Shown here: piece by piece, positions 11,421-23,689 of the stretch
How positions within the stretch are numbered: the first letter of the stretch is position 1
How the letters are laid out: the number at the start of each line of letters is the position of its first letter
NCBI GenBank assembly: GCA_030737875.1
Contig: CM060925.1
Coordinates: 481,801,514 to 481,865,513 of the forward strand
From: Allium sativum
Lineage: Eukaryota > Streptophyta > Magnoliopsida > Asparagales > Amaryllidaceae
DNA length: 64,000 bases
Direction of reading: 5' to 3'
The notes under the pieces: model-generated
What the model saw: the letters and a program-made list of their open reading frames with translations, nothing else
Told to the model about the DNA's origin: nothing
The model's database searches: none
Program-made: the position numbers and the translations under genes

Positions 11421-12821
11421 TTAGGAGAACCAGCCTTCCTGCCTGAGGGAGAAGCGCCACATTTCACCGGATGATCTTACCCTTGGCTCTATCGGGGGGT
11501 CGAAAATGGCGTTGAGCTTACGACCTTTGTAAAGTACAATACCAAGGTACAGTAACGGAAGGGAGGCAACTTTGAATCTGGTGAAGGTTTCAATCCTAGA
11601 GGATCTAACTGAAGACAAGTCAATCGCCGGGACAAAGCAAATTTAAGAAGAAATAACGAGTTAGCCCAAACACCTCTCGTACTGTTGATTGAGCCTGACA
11701 AGGAGATGACCACCATTCATGAAAATGATAATGTCATCAGCGAAGGATAGGGAAGAAATGAAAGGGAAACCCGAAGGGATTCCAAATCGATGAATCTGAT
11801 TTTCTATCGTAAATGAATGTAAGTCACATACGAAAGCCTCAACAGCGATAATGAATAAAGTAGAGGAAAGAGAATCTCCCTGTCAAAAGTCCTCTTCCTG
11901 CCTTGAAATACTAGTTGGCTAATCCGTTAATGAAAACGAAAAACCAACAGTAGGAAATGAGCCTCCAAATAATATCATTAAGGGGTTCGGGAAATCCGAA
12001 AGACCTTAGAACCTTAATGATGAAAAACCTGGATATGCGATCATATGCTTTAGCCATGTCTAACTTGATGACCAAATTAGAACCCCTGGCCTTCCGATCA
12101 ATCTGAGACACCAACTCCTGGGCTAAAAGGACGTTATCTGTAGTCAAATGTCCTTTTACGAACCCTGCTTGACAAGACGAAACAATACGATGAAGAAACA
12201 GAGCCAGCCTAGTTGCTAGAACCTTATATATAACCTTGTTAGAGAAGTTACACAAGTTGATTGGACGAAAATTTGCACATTTGCGAGGGATGTCACACTT
12301 AGGGATAAGGACCAAGTTGGTGGAAGTCCAATCCTGAGGCAGATCTCCACCGGAGAAGAAAAACAGAATAGCTAGGTAGAATTCCGACTAGACGAACGAC
12401 CAGACATTCCGGAAGTAGACCCCATTGAAGCCATCAGGCCCACTAGCACTATCCTAACTAGGAGCAAATACACAAGCCGTATCTATTACGAAGGAGGAAT
12501 GGTAAGGTCAACACTCTCCGAAGGAAGAACCAACCGGGAAATGAAGGCTAGTAATGTCGGATCAGAGACCGAAATAGAGGGGGAACCAATGAATTTTTGG
12601 AAGTGAGAAAGGATTGTCTCTTTGACTTCCCCCAGGGTGAAAGCCACAGAGAGATCAGGGAAATGGATTTGAATAATTGTAAGAACTATGTTCTTCTTAC
12701 GAATGGAAGAGTAGAAGAACTTGGAGTTAGAATCACCGTCGACAACACACTTGATCCTTGCCATCTGGCGAAGATAGTCGTTCTCGAGATGAAGCTCCGA
12801 CGAAAAGGTTAACTGGGGCAA
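11421..12821 (-). pseudogene. LINE 1 reverse transcriptase, interrupted
   Basis: The best segment (12315-11911) carries V-L-I-P-K-C, F-R-P-I-N-L-C-N and I-K-L-D-M-A-K-A-Y-D-R-I-S, which are RT motifs of the L1 group; the last holds a catalytic Asp. The next frame, after a break near 11905, keeps S-L-S-F-A-D-D-I-I-I-F (about 11711-11750), so the catalytic F-A-D-D is intact. Segment 12821-12486 is the linker between endonuclease and RT. Several stops and at least two frameshifts mean no active enzyme can be made. Confidence 0.85.
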
Positions 12822-13074
12822 AGCCCACGCCTACTTATTAGTAGAAGAGGGATCTTTATTGAAAGATACTTATACTAGAATAAGAGTTTCTTCGACCGCT
12901 CTGACACGGTCAGAAATATTCTTGAAAACTTGCACATTCCAAGACTTGAGTCAAGCCTTGAGTCACTTAATCTTACGATAAAACACAACAGAAGGACAAC
13001 CAAATGTTGGGGAGTTCCATGAGTCTTCCACAACCCGATGGAACGAGTGATATGATCTCCACATGCTATAGAGC

Positions 13075-13793
13075 CTAAAAAAGGAAAGGACATATTGAGT
13101 ATGGGGAGTGCAGCTGAGAAGCATAAGAGCATGGTCTGAGAAGGTCCGATGCTGATGATAAACAGAGAATGAGAAGGGAAGGATGAACCAACCTCCCGAT
13201 TCGAAAACTGGTCAAGTCTAGAGAGAATCCGGTTAGGCCCTTCCTTGTTATTACACAAAGTAAAAGTCGAACCGACGAAGGATATTGATTGGAAAGTCCC
13301 GAGCCAATGGTGAAAGCATTAAAATCCACTACCGCCATATGGTTCGCAGCAATGCCTCCCCGTTTCTCAGCTTGGCAAAAGACTACATTGAAGTCGCCTC
13401 CTAAAACCGAGACGCCAAAACCCAAGTTAGAAAGACAGAGGATGTCGGATGAAAGGCTCAATCTCTCAATCCAATCACATCATAAACCTCCAAGAAAAGA
13501 AAAGAGGAGGAGAAGGAAGGAAAAGACCACGCCACCGACAAAAGCTGAGTTGAATCGAAAACAGAGTGAACCACAACATCTTTGGACCAAAGGATCCAAA
13601 TCTTCCCAGACACATTGGCTAAAGCTCCACCAAAACCAATGGACAAAACAACACTGGTGACTTCTTCTGGACCAATTAAAGACTCCAGAAGAGCTATCAG
13701 ACAAACATAATGTTTCCTAATGATGCGCTTTAGTCTAGCCATTGACGCTTCGCTTCCAATACCACGAACATTCCAAAACAGGATGTTCGCCAT
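13075..13793 (-). pseudogene. LINE 1 APE-type endonuclease domain, frameshifted
   Basis: The frame opening at 13793 reads M-A-N-I-L-F-W-N-V-R-G-I-G, the N-terminus of L1 endonucleases, where the Asn helps bind metal. After a frame change near 13460 it continues with V-L-G-G-D-F-N-V-V-F and E-K-R-G-G, the conserved G-D-F-N strand. This domain nicks target DNA to prime reverse transcription. The later D and H motifs are not clear. Confidence 0.8.
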
Positions 13794-15187
13794 CAGGGAA
13801 AACAGAGAACAAGCAGAAGTTATCGGAAGAGAGTGCCCACGATAGGTAGCACCTAAATCACCTCAGATAAGATAAAGCGTGTGTCGAGTAGATCTCATGA
13901 TATGCTCGGACGCCACTATAGAGCATGTGTGAACGGTGCATGGAGTGCGTGGAGTGCAAGGAGACGCTCTTGGTCTACGACGCACAAACGGACAACCGAA
14001 GAAGTGTCAGATCGCGAAACATCAGTTCATGACGGACACGAATTCTTACTAATGTGAGATATATGCAATCATTAATGATGCTATCTCCTCCTTACTAAGA
14101 AGGGAGGGGAGACAATGGCAGGAGAGGAGTAGATCTATCCTGCTATTGTGGGTGACAGAAAAACATCAGAAATACAAAAACTCCAAAGATATGTAGGGAC
14201 GTGCAAGAGCCGCATCACCGGTTCCTGTATGAACATTAACAATATCGGGTTGTCATTGGATGAACAACCCCGTAAAGGCAGTAATGTTCGACTACCAACC
14301 GGGAACCCTAACGACAACATACAAACCGAGTAAGATGGAACCTAAAAGGCCCCACGTTAGTTAGGTAGGTTGCTCAACATAAAATGGTGACCATGTAGTA
14401 AGGCCGTATAGTCGTCCAATAACTGAACAATTATTCGGGCTTGACCAATAAGACACACACTAACATCCTAAAGCTCCTGTCAACAACATAAAACCATAAA
14501 CAATCAGCACACATCACAAACAAGGCACTACCATTTTTCTGTGACTGAACCAAGAAACAATTCCCGACAAACCTAATAATGAGTTCATCCCTACCAAGCA
14601 ACAAACAGTTGCAACAAGACCAGCGACCTAAAAAGTCCAAATCGAGAACCAAAACCGCCCACAAAGCCTAAATCCAAACATGTACTGATTTGGCCAGCAA
14701 AAGGGGACCAACGGCTAACCAACACGCACCAAAATCGATGAAGCGGAACACACCAACAACTCAGTGCGTGGTAGAGACCGATCAACCAACGACTCAACAA
14801 CATAAGGAACATATCGCCCATAACCAGCATTTAAATGAGCATCCCAACCAAAACTAAAGCAATGTACCGAAGCTAAATCAACAAAGGAAATAGCAATATA
14901 GAAAGGAAAATGAACCTGATGATGAGAGAAACCAAAAATAGAAAAGCAATTGGATTCCAACAACTTTGATGAAATAACGGCAACACTAACCTCAGCCGAA
15001 ACACAAGCATAGAACTCATCCAGACACGAAATACCAGAAGGGGCTTTTACTAGAACGTCAACTAAGGAAACACTGCTAAGATCAGGCACTCAAGCACTCT
15101 TTAAAGCCCATCAATAGCATGATCTGCTGAAGCAGAGTTGATGAAATCCCCTACCTCACATAATAAATCCACGTGAAGCGGAGCGAA

Positions 15188-15913
15188 CTAGTTGGAAATA
15201 TCCAAACCGAATAACCTACGTGCCAAGGCAGAAGGAGTCGAGACAAGGGAAGATTGGGAAGTCTGCTTAGCTCTCTTCGAGCACCAAGGAAACCTTCGAC
15301 GCTTGAGAATGCCTGAACCCTTCCCACAACTACCATCTCTCGGCTCTACGTTGCCTGGAGCAACAACGGTAAAGGGTGAAACGACGCTGACAAGCGATGA
15401 GGTGGTCAAATCCACATCACTTATGGACACCGCATCATATACTTCACAGAAATCATTGCCGAATATACCACCACAATTCAACCAACCAAAAAGAAACCCA
15501 GGAACACAAACAACCGATGGATGCCTGGATCCCCTGAAGAAAAGTCGAGGTGCAAAAGAGGTGGTAAAATCCTCTTTGCCTAATTTGCGTTCAACAGATC
15601 CACACATTTGCACCACTAACAACTTAGCCATAACGAGCCTTCGAGCAACTAAAGGAGGTTGTGAAACCAACTCGCTAGAGTACAATGGAACAAGCACCAT
15701 AAACAAACCCTCAACAAGAAGAATTCGATGTCGTGCAAACACTACAAAAGAATCCAAATCCAGAACCCTGACCACCAAAGGGGAGGTCCCTGAAAGAACA
15801 TCACAAAATGGACTAATAGTCAGTGCCTCCAGTGAGGCATTGATGGCTTCTATCGATAGACGGAGCGCAAGAAAGCACCTATGTAACTCGAATTTTCCTT
15901 TGAAATCGGACAT
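15188..15913 (-). pseudogene. Unidentified 241-codon frame in the 5' region of LINE 1
   Basis: The frame is open from ATG 15913 to 15188 and lies in LINE orientation about 1.4 kb upstream of the endonuclease, where ORF1 would be. I do not recognise the DUF4283 or CCHC-knuckle features of plant LINE ORF1. The protein is rich in V, S and L. A 265-codon frame also exists on the opposite strand, so openness alone proves little. 13800-15187 holds only short frames in this orientation. Confidence 0.35.
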
Positions 15914-16062
15914 ACCCGAAACCCTAGAAAATAGGGTAACTACAAGCTGTTGTAGGATATCCGAGGAGCAATATAAACGACAGAAATAGAGGGGAGAGAA
16001 ATCAGAGAGAAGCGATGAGAGAAAGTCAGTGAAAATCGCAAGAGAATCTTAGAAACGAGATG

Positions 16063-16690
16063 CCATTAAAGTGGCCATTGCTAAGTATCAATGAATATTG
16101 ATTTGAAGCATGTGTAACCATGTTACTCTTTGATTTTGTTGTATAAGATTAATTAATATTAGTTTCTTCTACACATGTAATGTATGAACGATAATTAATT
16201 CTACTTAAATATTATGTTTTACATTTAATGAGCATTTTTGCGCTTCTCTATATCCCTGCAATTTCCACACTTTATCCTGCTACACCTTTTTGCACCTCTA
16301 CCGCTATAGAATCACTAAATGCTTTAACTACCCAACTCTAAGGCGATCCATTCACACAAATATATCCACTAACTCTTCGACAAGAATATTCGCACCTTCC
16401 AGTATGGTGCCGTCTCTTTTGACTGAAGCTCTAGGGAGATCTAAAATCATTCATTACTCTTTAATGGAATTTCAAAAAATAAAATATCCAAATTCAAGCA
16501 AATAAGAAAAAAAATCTTAGATAGCCGCTCTAGACATTCGACTTGGAATATACCTATGGTAAATTCCAGATTCTTTTACATGTAAAAGCTCCGAGGTTAT
16601 TTTAAGCCTAAGCAGTCTCCCTAGACTTCCAATTTACAGCTTGATCAGGGACCAATTTAGGTTTAGCACATGTTTAAGCAGTCTGGGGTT
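16063..16690. other. Unassigned AT-rich stretch
   Basis: I see no domain, terminal repeat or RNA gene. A 71-codon + strand frame (16290-16505) has nothing recognisable in it. Confidence 0.5.
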
Positions 16691-17700
16691 ATTATCCTAG
16701 TTATCAAAAGCATGAAAAAGAAGAGATCAAGAGATAGACATTCCCTCCTCAATCCCGATCATGGGATACAGACCTTGAACCATGTCTATAGTTGTTCCTT
16801 GTAGCATTAGACACAAGTGGTGGTTGTTCTGCCTTACCTCTACAATTGAGTTTTTGACATATTATTGTAGTTGTTTCCCCAAACTAGCTCCTCAAACATG
16901 TCAAGTAGATACTTGAAATCGTTTTTGTTGTGAGTATCGAACTTATGCTCTAAATATCTTCACCTAGTTAGTGGGCTCCTGCCTGATTGGTTTCTGATAT
17001 AGAATGTACCTATTAGGTTTCTAATAGATCCTCTTTGGGATCCATGTTAGCTCAGAGTAAGAAGAGAACTTTAGTCTTCTCGTTAGCCATTTCAATTCTT
17101 TATCATCATCAACTTTTCATTTCCTTTCATCCTTCCCAAATCCAATTTTGGGCTTTCATTCGCTTTCCACAACATTAATTTGATCAAATTCAGTGTCTTC
17201 ATCCTTCACGTCCTTCTCGCGCAAGTATTTTTCCGCTTCATGATAGAATTCTATGAAATCCAGTGGTGGGTTTCTCTTTAAATCAATTTTAAAGTTCCGT
17301 CGTGCTTGCAACTTTGGAAGCCATCAATATCAAGATATTGACTAATCTGATCTATTTACTACAATAGCCTTTGCATTAAATGAAGTCAAGTAACTTTTAA
17401 TGCTCTCCCTAGGCCATTTTTTATAGTTAAAAGCGTCATCACATTCTTTGATCTTAAGGTATGGACTATTAATTTCCTTAAAAGCTAGTCTACAAGCTCT
17501 GTCTAAATGTGTGTAAATCCAATTTTTAGTTATATAAATCAAATTGCTATCAAAACTGTTAAGATAATGGGAAGCACTAGCACATACCTTCATTAGAAGC
17601 ACCCAAAACCGTCATATGTCATAAATATCTCAAGAGTTTAACCGTCGTATCTAACTTTCCATCACCCTCTTCAGCATCGGAGCTTTGAAATCAGGGGGAT
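16690..17700 (-). pseudogene. Decayed Ty3/gypsy-type gag remnant
   Basis: On the - strand, pieces in changing frames resemble plant retrotransposon gag: W-P-R-E-S-I-K-S-Y-L-T-S-F-N (about 17420-17370) and P-P-L-D-F-I-E-F-Y-H-E-A-E-K-Y-L-R-E-K-D (about 17265-17210). The longest open piece is 17602-17342. The second phrase is reminiscent of Athila/Tat gags, but assignment is weak. TGTAATGACC at 17736 could be the end of an LTR belonging to this element. Confidence 0.5.
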
Positions 17701-17735
17701 TTCTTGCATTTCGAATACCAGCTGTGAACGGGTTC

Positions 17736-19044
17736 TGTAATGACCTAAGTTCTAATAAATTTAAGATATTGGATTTAAATAATAATTTTGAACAAAAGTA
17801 AATTTAAATTAAATTGAAAGAATAAAAAGATTACGTGATTAAAAAAATATACTTCAATTCGGAAATCATGTGTTTCAAATTCAAGTCAAACCAGTTAAAT
17901 TTAAAATAAAAAATATTATTTAATTAAATTTGAATTAATATCTGTCTTACAGCATAGTACAACCTACTTTTTTTCTATAACTTCATTACGGTAAAAGAAA
18001 AGTACTTTGTAACTACTATCTAATTCATTGTTTTTCATTCTTATAATTTAATTTAAATAGCTTCATTGCAAAAAGAAAGTATTTTTATATAATGGAAAAT
18101 AGGAATAAGGACAAACTTTGGAAGAAAATTAGGCAAAAGGATCCAAGTTTCATTTTTGGGCTGAAGTACAAACTTTGGTAAAAATAAAGGAGGAAGGACA
18201 TTGCAAAATATATCAAGTATTTTGCACAATTTAAAGCTGAATACAATGTTAATTATAACTAGAATTTTGTGTAAAAACTAAATATTATGCTATTCATATT
18301 TAGTATTTTTCTATAATCTACTTCTTTATTAAAAAATTTCCTTCAGTCTAAAAATGAAACTTCATGTCCTCCAGCCTAATTTTTTTTCAAAGTTTTCCCT
18401 TCTCCCTAATTACCTCTTTTATAAAATTGATTATTTTGACCTAAAACTTTTTCACAGTCCCATGAGTTTATATCAAGAATAGTTAATAATGGAAATTATA
18501 GTTATTTTGACCATCTAATAAATTTAATAATTAAATTTTAGAAATGAGCCGTTTAGAAAATGGAAAATTATTAAATCAATTTGGAAAATTATGGAACTTT
18601 ACTAGAAATCCTAAATATTGTTCTACATAACTTTAAAACTAAATTTTAATTTTTCATGCAAATTTATAAGTTTTTATAATTTAGCTGGTGCAAAATCTGA
18701 TGTATTTAGATTACAAAAAGTAGTAAACATTTCTGAGAATTTCAAATATCTGTTGTGTGAATTCCTAATGTAAAATGGAAAACATTTTATGTTGAACACT
18801 TTCTGAAGTTCAATATCGACTTTGCCATAAATTTTGAAATAAGAATAATTGACATATTTTTTATTTAGGAACCAATTGGTTATTAAAGTGACTAAGGACG
18901 TATTTTGACATACTTTAATTAATACCAGAACTACTGTAATAACCATATGCCTGATGAATTTTATAACTGTGTACTTGATGGGTGTTACCCAAAGTATAAA
19001 GGTTAAAATGACAAATGTTTATTGAAGTGAACTAAGAGAATGAT
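17736..19044. other. AT-rich sequence, possibly LTR of the 16.7-17.7 kb gag remnant
   Basis: It begins with an LTR-like TGTAATGACC next to the gag remnant, but no second copy is present to prove it. Otherwise it is AT-rich with no coding sense. A 90-codon - strand frame (18674-18946) is unremarkable. It ends at the insertion point of solo LTR C. Confidence 0.35.
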
Positions 19045-19925
19045 TGTAATAACCCGGAAATCCGAGCCAATTTAAAATTTTTATTTTAGTAATTTTAGCG
19101 AATTTTGAATATTTAAAATGAATTATTTTAAATAATAACGACGAGAAATTTATTTTGAATAGAATTAGAATGTATATATTTATATAGCTCGACGTTAGAA
19201 CATAACTAATTATTTATAATTATAAAAGGAATTGAAAATGGCGCGGTAGTTTGAAAATTCGATTTTAAAGTTCAAATGAATGTATCCGGTGCAAAATAAA
19301 CTGGATTTTAGCGAAACCAAAAATAATAGAATCTATTTGAGAATATCTTTCCAACGAATCCGAAAAATTGAAATTTCATAGCGGGAATAAAATGTTATGT
19401 CCAGCTGAAATTTCAGAATAGTCGCTATGGAATTTTGGCCCTTAAAAATGGAAATTTTGCAAACGACCTTGGTTTTCGACGAAACCACTTTTGTTGGATC
19501 CGTGATGTCAAGTTATTGCTAGATTTCAAAATTCGTAATTTTTCGAATCAATATGTGAACGTGGCGAAGGGAAACGCGTTTGACCAGTTTAAGTTGATTT
19601 TAATCGACTGGAAAATGGCCATTTTTCAAACGGTCTTAGAATTTGATGAAATTAGTTTTGTTAGGACTGTATCATCAATACGAAGCAAAAAAATATTTTT
19701 CGGGAATTTTTAGAGTCCGTGTGTGACCCCGGTAAATTGAAATGTGCGTTCAAATTCAATATATAAAGTTATATTTTGATTTTGACGAAAAATGATCGAA
19801 ATGATCGAATCAGCTTATGATACATATCCCATTGTGTTCAGAATGGGGGTAATTAGCTATGGACGACAGTCGGTGGGTTCGATTTCGAGGTCGAAATAAA
19901 AAGTAACTTTTTTTGAATTTAAAAA

Positions 19926-20395
19926 TTAAATAGATTGGTCAACCTTTTTTCCTCTTAAGCCCTCCCTCCCTTCATCGTTTTCAACAGAAATGAAAAAAGA
20001 GAAAGAAAAAAAAGGAACGGGGAGGAGCCGCGACCCCCCCCCCCCAGCAGTGCGCCGCCGCCAGTGCAAGCCCCTCCCTCCTCCTTCTCCTCGTTCTCCA
20101 TCTCCCGATTCACCCTCCCCCAGCCCTGAAACTGCTGCCTCCACCTTCTTCTTCTCCCTCCTCTTCCTTCCTCCGTTCTTCTTAAACCCCTCCCTCCTCC
20201 GTTCTTCTTAAACCCCTCCCTCCTCCTCAGCTACGGACGCAGCCCCCCCCCCCAAGCTCGAATAGAAGAAGAGCACCTCTCCCCCAGCCTTTGCAGCTGC
20301 CTCTAGTGAAGGCCCCACCGCCGGTCAGCCTCGCCGAGCGCCGATGCCCCCCCTCGGCACAACCAAGAACCCTCCTTCTCCTTTGAGTGTGAGTT
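19926..20395 (+). repeat. Pyrimidine-rich leader of LTR C
   Basis: CCTCCCT-type runs, C tracts of 12 (20034-20045) and 11 (20243-20253), a CCGCCGCC patch and a direct duplication of CTTCTTAAACCCCTCCCTCC around 20178-20221 occur here. It looks like the transcribed leader just after an LTR promoter. A 73-codon + strand frame (19990-20211) is P/S-rich low complexity and no gene is claimed. Confidence 0.55.
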
Positions 20396-20459
20396 TTTAT
20401 TCTTTTTCATTGCATTATTTATTTCTTTGATTAAAAACTGATTTATTTTTTTATATATA

Positions 20460-21115
20460 GTAAAAACTGAGTTTTTGTTGAAGGAAAGATCGTATTTTTG
20501 TTGAAGTAAAGACGTGATTTTTAGTGAAGGAAAGATCGTATTTTTGTTGAAGTGAAGACGTGATTTTTAGTGAAGTAAAGACGTGATTTTTAGTGAAGTA
20601 AAGACGAGATTTTTAGCATATGAAAGATGAGATTTTTGGAATAGAAAAGATTAAATTTTTATAAGTGAAAGATTAGATCTTTGTTTATGAAAAAGATTTG
20701 ATTTTTATTTAAGTAAAGCTTAGATTTTTATATATATGAAGTGAAGATAAAAATTCGATTTTTATACTATAAACCTCGTTATAAAAATATGATTTTTATA
20801 TCATAGGAAGAATAAAAATATGATTTTTATTCAAGTAGAGTAATAAAAATAGAATTTTTATCTATAGAGTAGCGGTGTAAAAATAGAATTTTTATCTATA
20901 TAGTAGCGGTGTAAAAATAGAATATATATATATATATATATATATTAGCGGTGTAAAAATAGAATTTTTATCTATATAGTAGCGGTGTAAAAATAGAATT
21001 TTTATCTATATAGTAGCGGTATAAAAATAAATTTTTTATCCATACATAGTGATTATAAAAATGTGATTTTTATATACATAACAACAATGTAAAAATGTGA
21101 TTTTTATATATGTAG
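20460..21115 (+). repeat. Palindromic minisatellite in LTR C
   Basis: 20470-20650 holds units of about 30 bases (GTGATTTTTAGTGAAGTAAAGAC). From 20745 each unit is a near-palindrome of the form ATAAAAATNNNATTTTTAT. Between 20869 and 21040 a regular 34-37-bp unit (AGCGGTGTAAAAATAGAAT, then TTTTATCTATATAGT) is repeated five times, one copy carrying a (TA)9 expansion. Around ten successive potential hairpins result. Confidence 0.8.
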
Positions 21116-21774
21116 CAGCTGCGGATAATGAAATTGACAAAAGGCGAGCACGAGGAAGATTTCTACATAGGAAGAGTCGTGGCGTTTGGTTTAGCTAGTC
21201 GGTGAGAACTCCTCACTTTAAATCTTGTTTTCTAGTTAAGAATATATACCAGGATGTAGACGGTGCTTAGCAGCACCCGACACCCGTCGTCCACAGACCA
21301 TGGATGACTTGTTTGTTTGATTGCTGTGTTGTGAAATTTGATTGTGTGATGTGGAGTGAAATAAAATATTTTATAGTTAAAAATATGATTTTTAATGTGT
21401 ATATAAAATAAATAGTAATAAACAAATCGGAATATTTGTTTATATACACTGATTTGACTGATATTGATTGGGACGATAAATTTTACACATCGCCCAACTG
21501 CACAAATAAAATGTGTGTTTGTTGATTTGAAACCCCACACGGGTATTGGGATGATATTTGACGTACACTAATCCCGATTGTTTAGTTGTATGTCAATTGA
21601 TGGATTGACAGACTGTGTAAGCGTTAATTATTTATATTTAATGCTTATGCAGTGGTGTGGTGCACTCTGGATGATGGTTGATTATTTATCGTTGCTATTA
21701 TATACATGTGTTGTAGAAAATCCATATAATTAACATTATATGGTAATTGATTGGGCCTCATTCCAATTTAGAAA

Positions 21775-21945
21775 ATAAATTCATGTGTTGAATTGAAAAT
21801 AAATTCATGTGTTGAATTGAAAATAAATTCATGTGTTGAATTGAAAATATATATTCATGTGTTGAAATAAAATATATATTCATGTATTGAATAGAATATA
21901 TATTCATGTGTTGAATAGAATAAACATTCATGTGTTGAATAAAAA
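21775..21945 (+). repeat. Tandem repeat, about 25 bp x 7
   Basis: The unit is AAATTCATGTGTTGAATTG with small changes. The first copies are separated by AAAATA and later ones by ATATAT. It lies between two otherwise unremarkable AT-rich parts of LTR C. Confidence 0.85.
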
Positions 21946-22189
21946 CCGTGTTAATTAGATTGACGCCATTTTGACGTGAACGATATTTATATCGATTTTA
22001 TTCATTTTTATAATGAATATAGAAAAGAAAGTGATTTCAAAATTTAACGTTTTGAAAATATAATCATTTGTATATCGATGATGTGGATTATTCAATTTTG
22101 ATTCGAAATTGAATATGAAGTTGAAATCGTTTTGAAAACGAATTTTAAACGATTTATAAATTACGTTTTGAAAGGAAATCGACGAAATA

Positions 22190-22192
<3 letters not shown>

Positions 22193-22270
<78 letters not shown>
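22193..22270. repeat. (TA)39 microsatellite
   Basis: This is an uninterrupted run of 78 bases. It reads as Tyr-Ile repeats in some frames on both strands; those frames are not genes. Confidence 0.97.
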
Positions 22271-22272
<2 letters not shown>

Positions 22273-22930
22273 GGCCTGAGAACGCGCCGCGCCGCGACAG
22301 TTCGCAAATTTCGACAATTGGCTTCGAATGGATATTACGGGAGATCCGACCGTCGGATTCTCCTAAAACTGGAACCGTTGGGTTCGTATCGAAAAGAGAT
22401 TTCCAATGAATATTAGAAATTTGAAATCTAACCGTTGTACTTGGAATTATGTCCAAATCAAATTTGGAAAAGGTCGTTATAAGTGCAGTTCGATGGCCGT
22501 TGATGGAAATCGACTGTACGGGCCTTGATAAAATTATTAAAAATTGTAATAATTTGTGTAAAATCATAAGAAATTATTTGTGAAGAATTGGGATCAAAAA
22601 TTCCAAATTTGTAAAGATAAAAATAGATTTTTATCGAAATGAACTAGTTTTGAACTAAACCATTTATTTTTGAAATAAATAAATTGGATTTGAAATGGTT
22701 TTGAAAATAACTAGAATTTCCAATAATTGATTTGGAATGAATTTGAATCGAAATTATCTTTGGAATATTTCGATGTTGGATTTCGTGATTATACAGATAT
22801 TGTTATGGAAATTTGAAAGATATATTTATATCGTTATTTCCAATACGATATTTGTTGGTCGTAGAATTTGATATTGAATATAAGCCGATATATTTCTATT
22901 CAGAGCCTTGTATTTAATATCAAATGTGAT

Positions 22931-23184
22931 TTGGGTTTGTTGTGATTGGTGTCTTCATTAACACTATTCTTAAACCCAGTTGAGAAAAGATTAAATCTTT
23001 TTATTTATATTTAATGAAGTGTACCAATTAAATGGGATTTAATTGGAACTGAATTTAAATTGATTTTTGGGTTTATCGTGAACTGTGTTTTAAACAACAC
23101 TTGTTCTTTAACCCGATAATTAATGTAATGTGATTTTGGGTTTATAGCGAACCGTGTTTTAAATGACATTGGTTCTTTAACCCA
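22931..23184 (+). repeat. Three stem-loop repeats in LTR C
   Basis: Each unit of about 50 nt has GGGTT(T) closing on (A)AACCC: 22932-22938 with 22972-22978, 23069-23073 with 23110-23114, and 23137-23142 with 23179-23184. Inner stems differ but still pair: GAAC-T-GTGTT with AACAC-TT-GTTC in copy 2, and GAACC-G-TGT with ACA-T-GGTTC in copy 3. Their mid-LTR place recalls the cassettes in A and C', but no sequence is shared. Confidence 0.6.
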
Positions 23185-23689
23185 GTTAAAGACAGGACAT
23201 GATTTCCCAAGTTAAACAATCATTGATATGATTTTTGGGAGGATTAAAACCAAGTGGAGTTTTAATGAATCTTTAATTAGATTGAAAAGATCGAGAATGG
23301 AGTATCACCAGTTTTGCTCCAGGCGATAGTTAAAACTTTAAATAGATTTGAACGTGAAATGGTAATAGAATTTACCGATAACACCGTGGTGTTAGATATG
23401 AAGTATGACCAGTTTTACATCATGGGATGAATAGGTTGGGATTGGGAAATAAAATAAATGATTACTTCGGTGTGGTTCGCTAATCCCGACTAGTTTGAAT
23501 TGATATTCAAAGAAAATTAAAGAATAAATTTAAAGAATTTATCTTTGATAAAATTAATGGGAACCTTTCCCAAAGTATAAGAATATTTGAATAAAAGAAT
23601 ATTCTGAATTGGAATGAGGCGTATGTTGTGTTTTTGTAACACTTGTTTATTATATACGCGAGTTATTCAGGAAGACCGGGTTTATCCCA

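Larger units (their letters stand above)
10167..16062 (-). mobile_element. LINE 1: decayed L1-type non-LTR retrotransposon
   Basis: Read on the - strand the order is: a CT-rich leader near 16060, an unidentified 5' region, an APE-type endonuclease (from 13793), a reverse transcriptase (about 12320-11420) and a C-terminal zinc-binding domain (10914-10624). This is the usual order of a plant L1 ORF2, broken here by several frameshifts and stops. No poly(A) tail is seen at the low-coordinate end; LTR C' abuts it there and may have removed it. LINE 2 at 47250-49699 is a diverged relative, with related sequence 3' of the zinc domain. The outer limits are approximate. Confidence 0.8.

Noticed and set aside
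15192..15989. 265-codon + strand frame
   Set aside because: It is antisense to LINE 1, has no motif, and its openness mirrors the - strand frame; composition explains it.
19990..20211. 73-codon P/S-rich + strand frame
   Set aside because: It comes from C and CT runs in the LTR leader; low complexity.
22132..22567. Tyr-Ile repeat proteins on both strands
   Set aside because: They are translations of the (TA)39 microsatellite.
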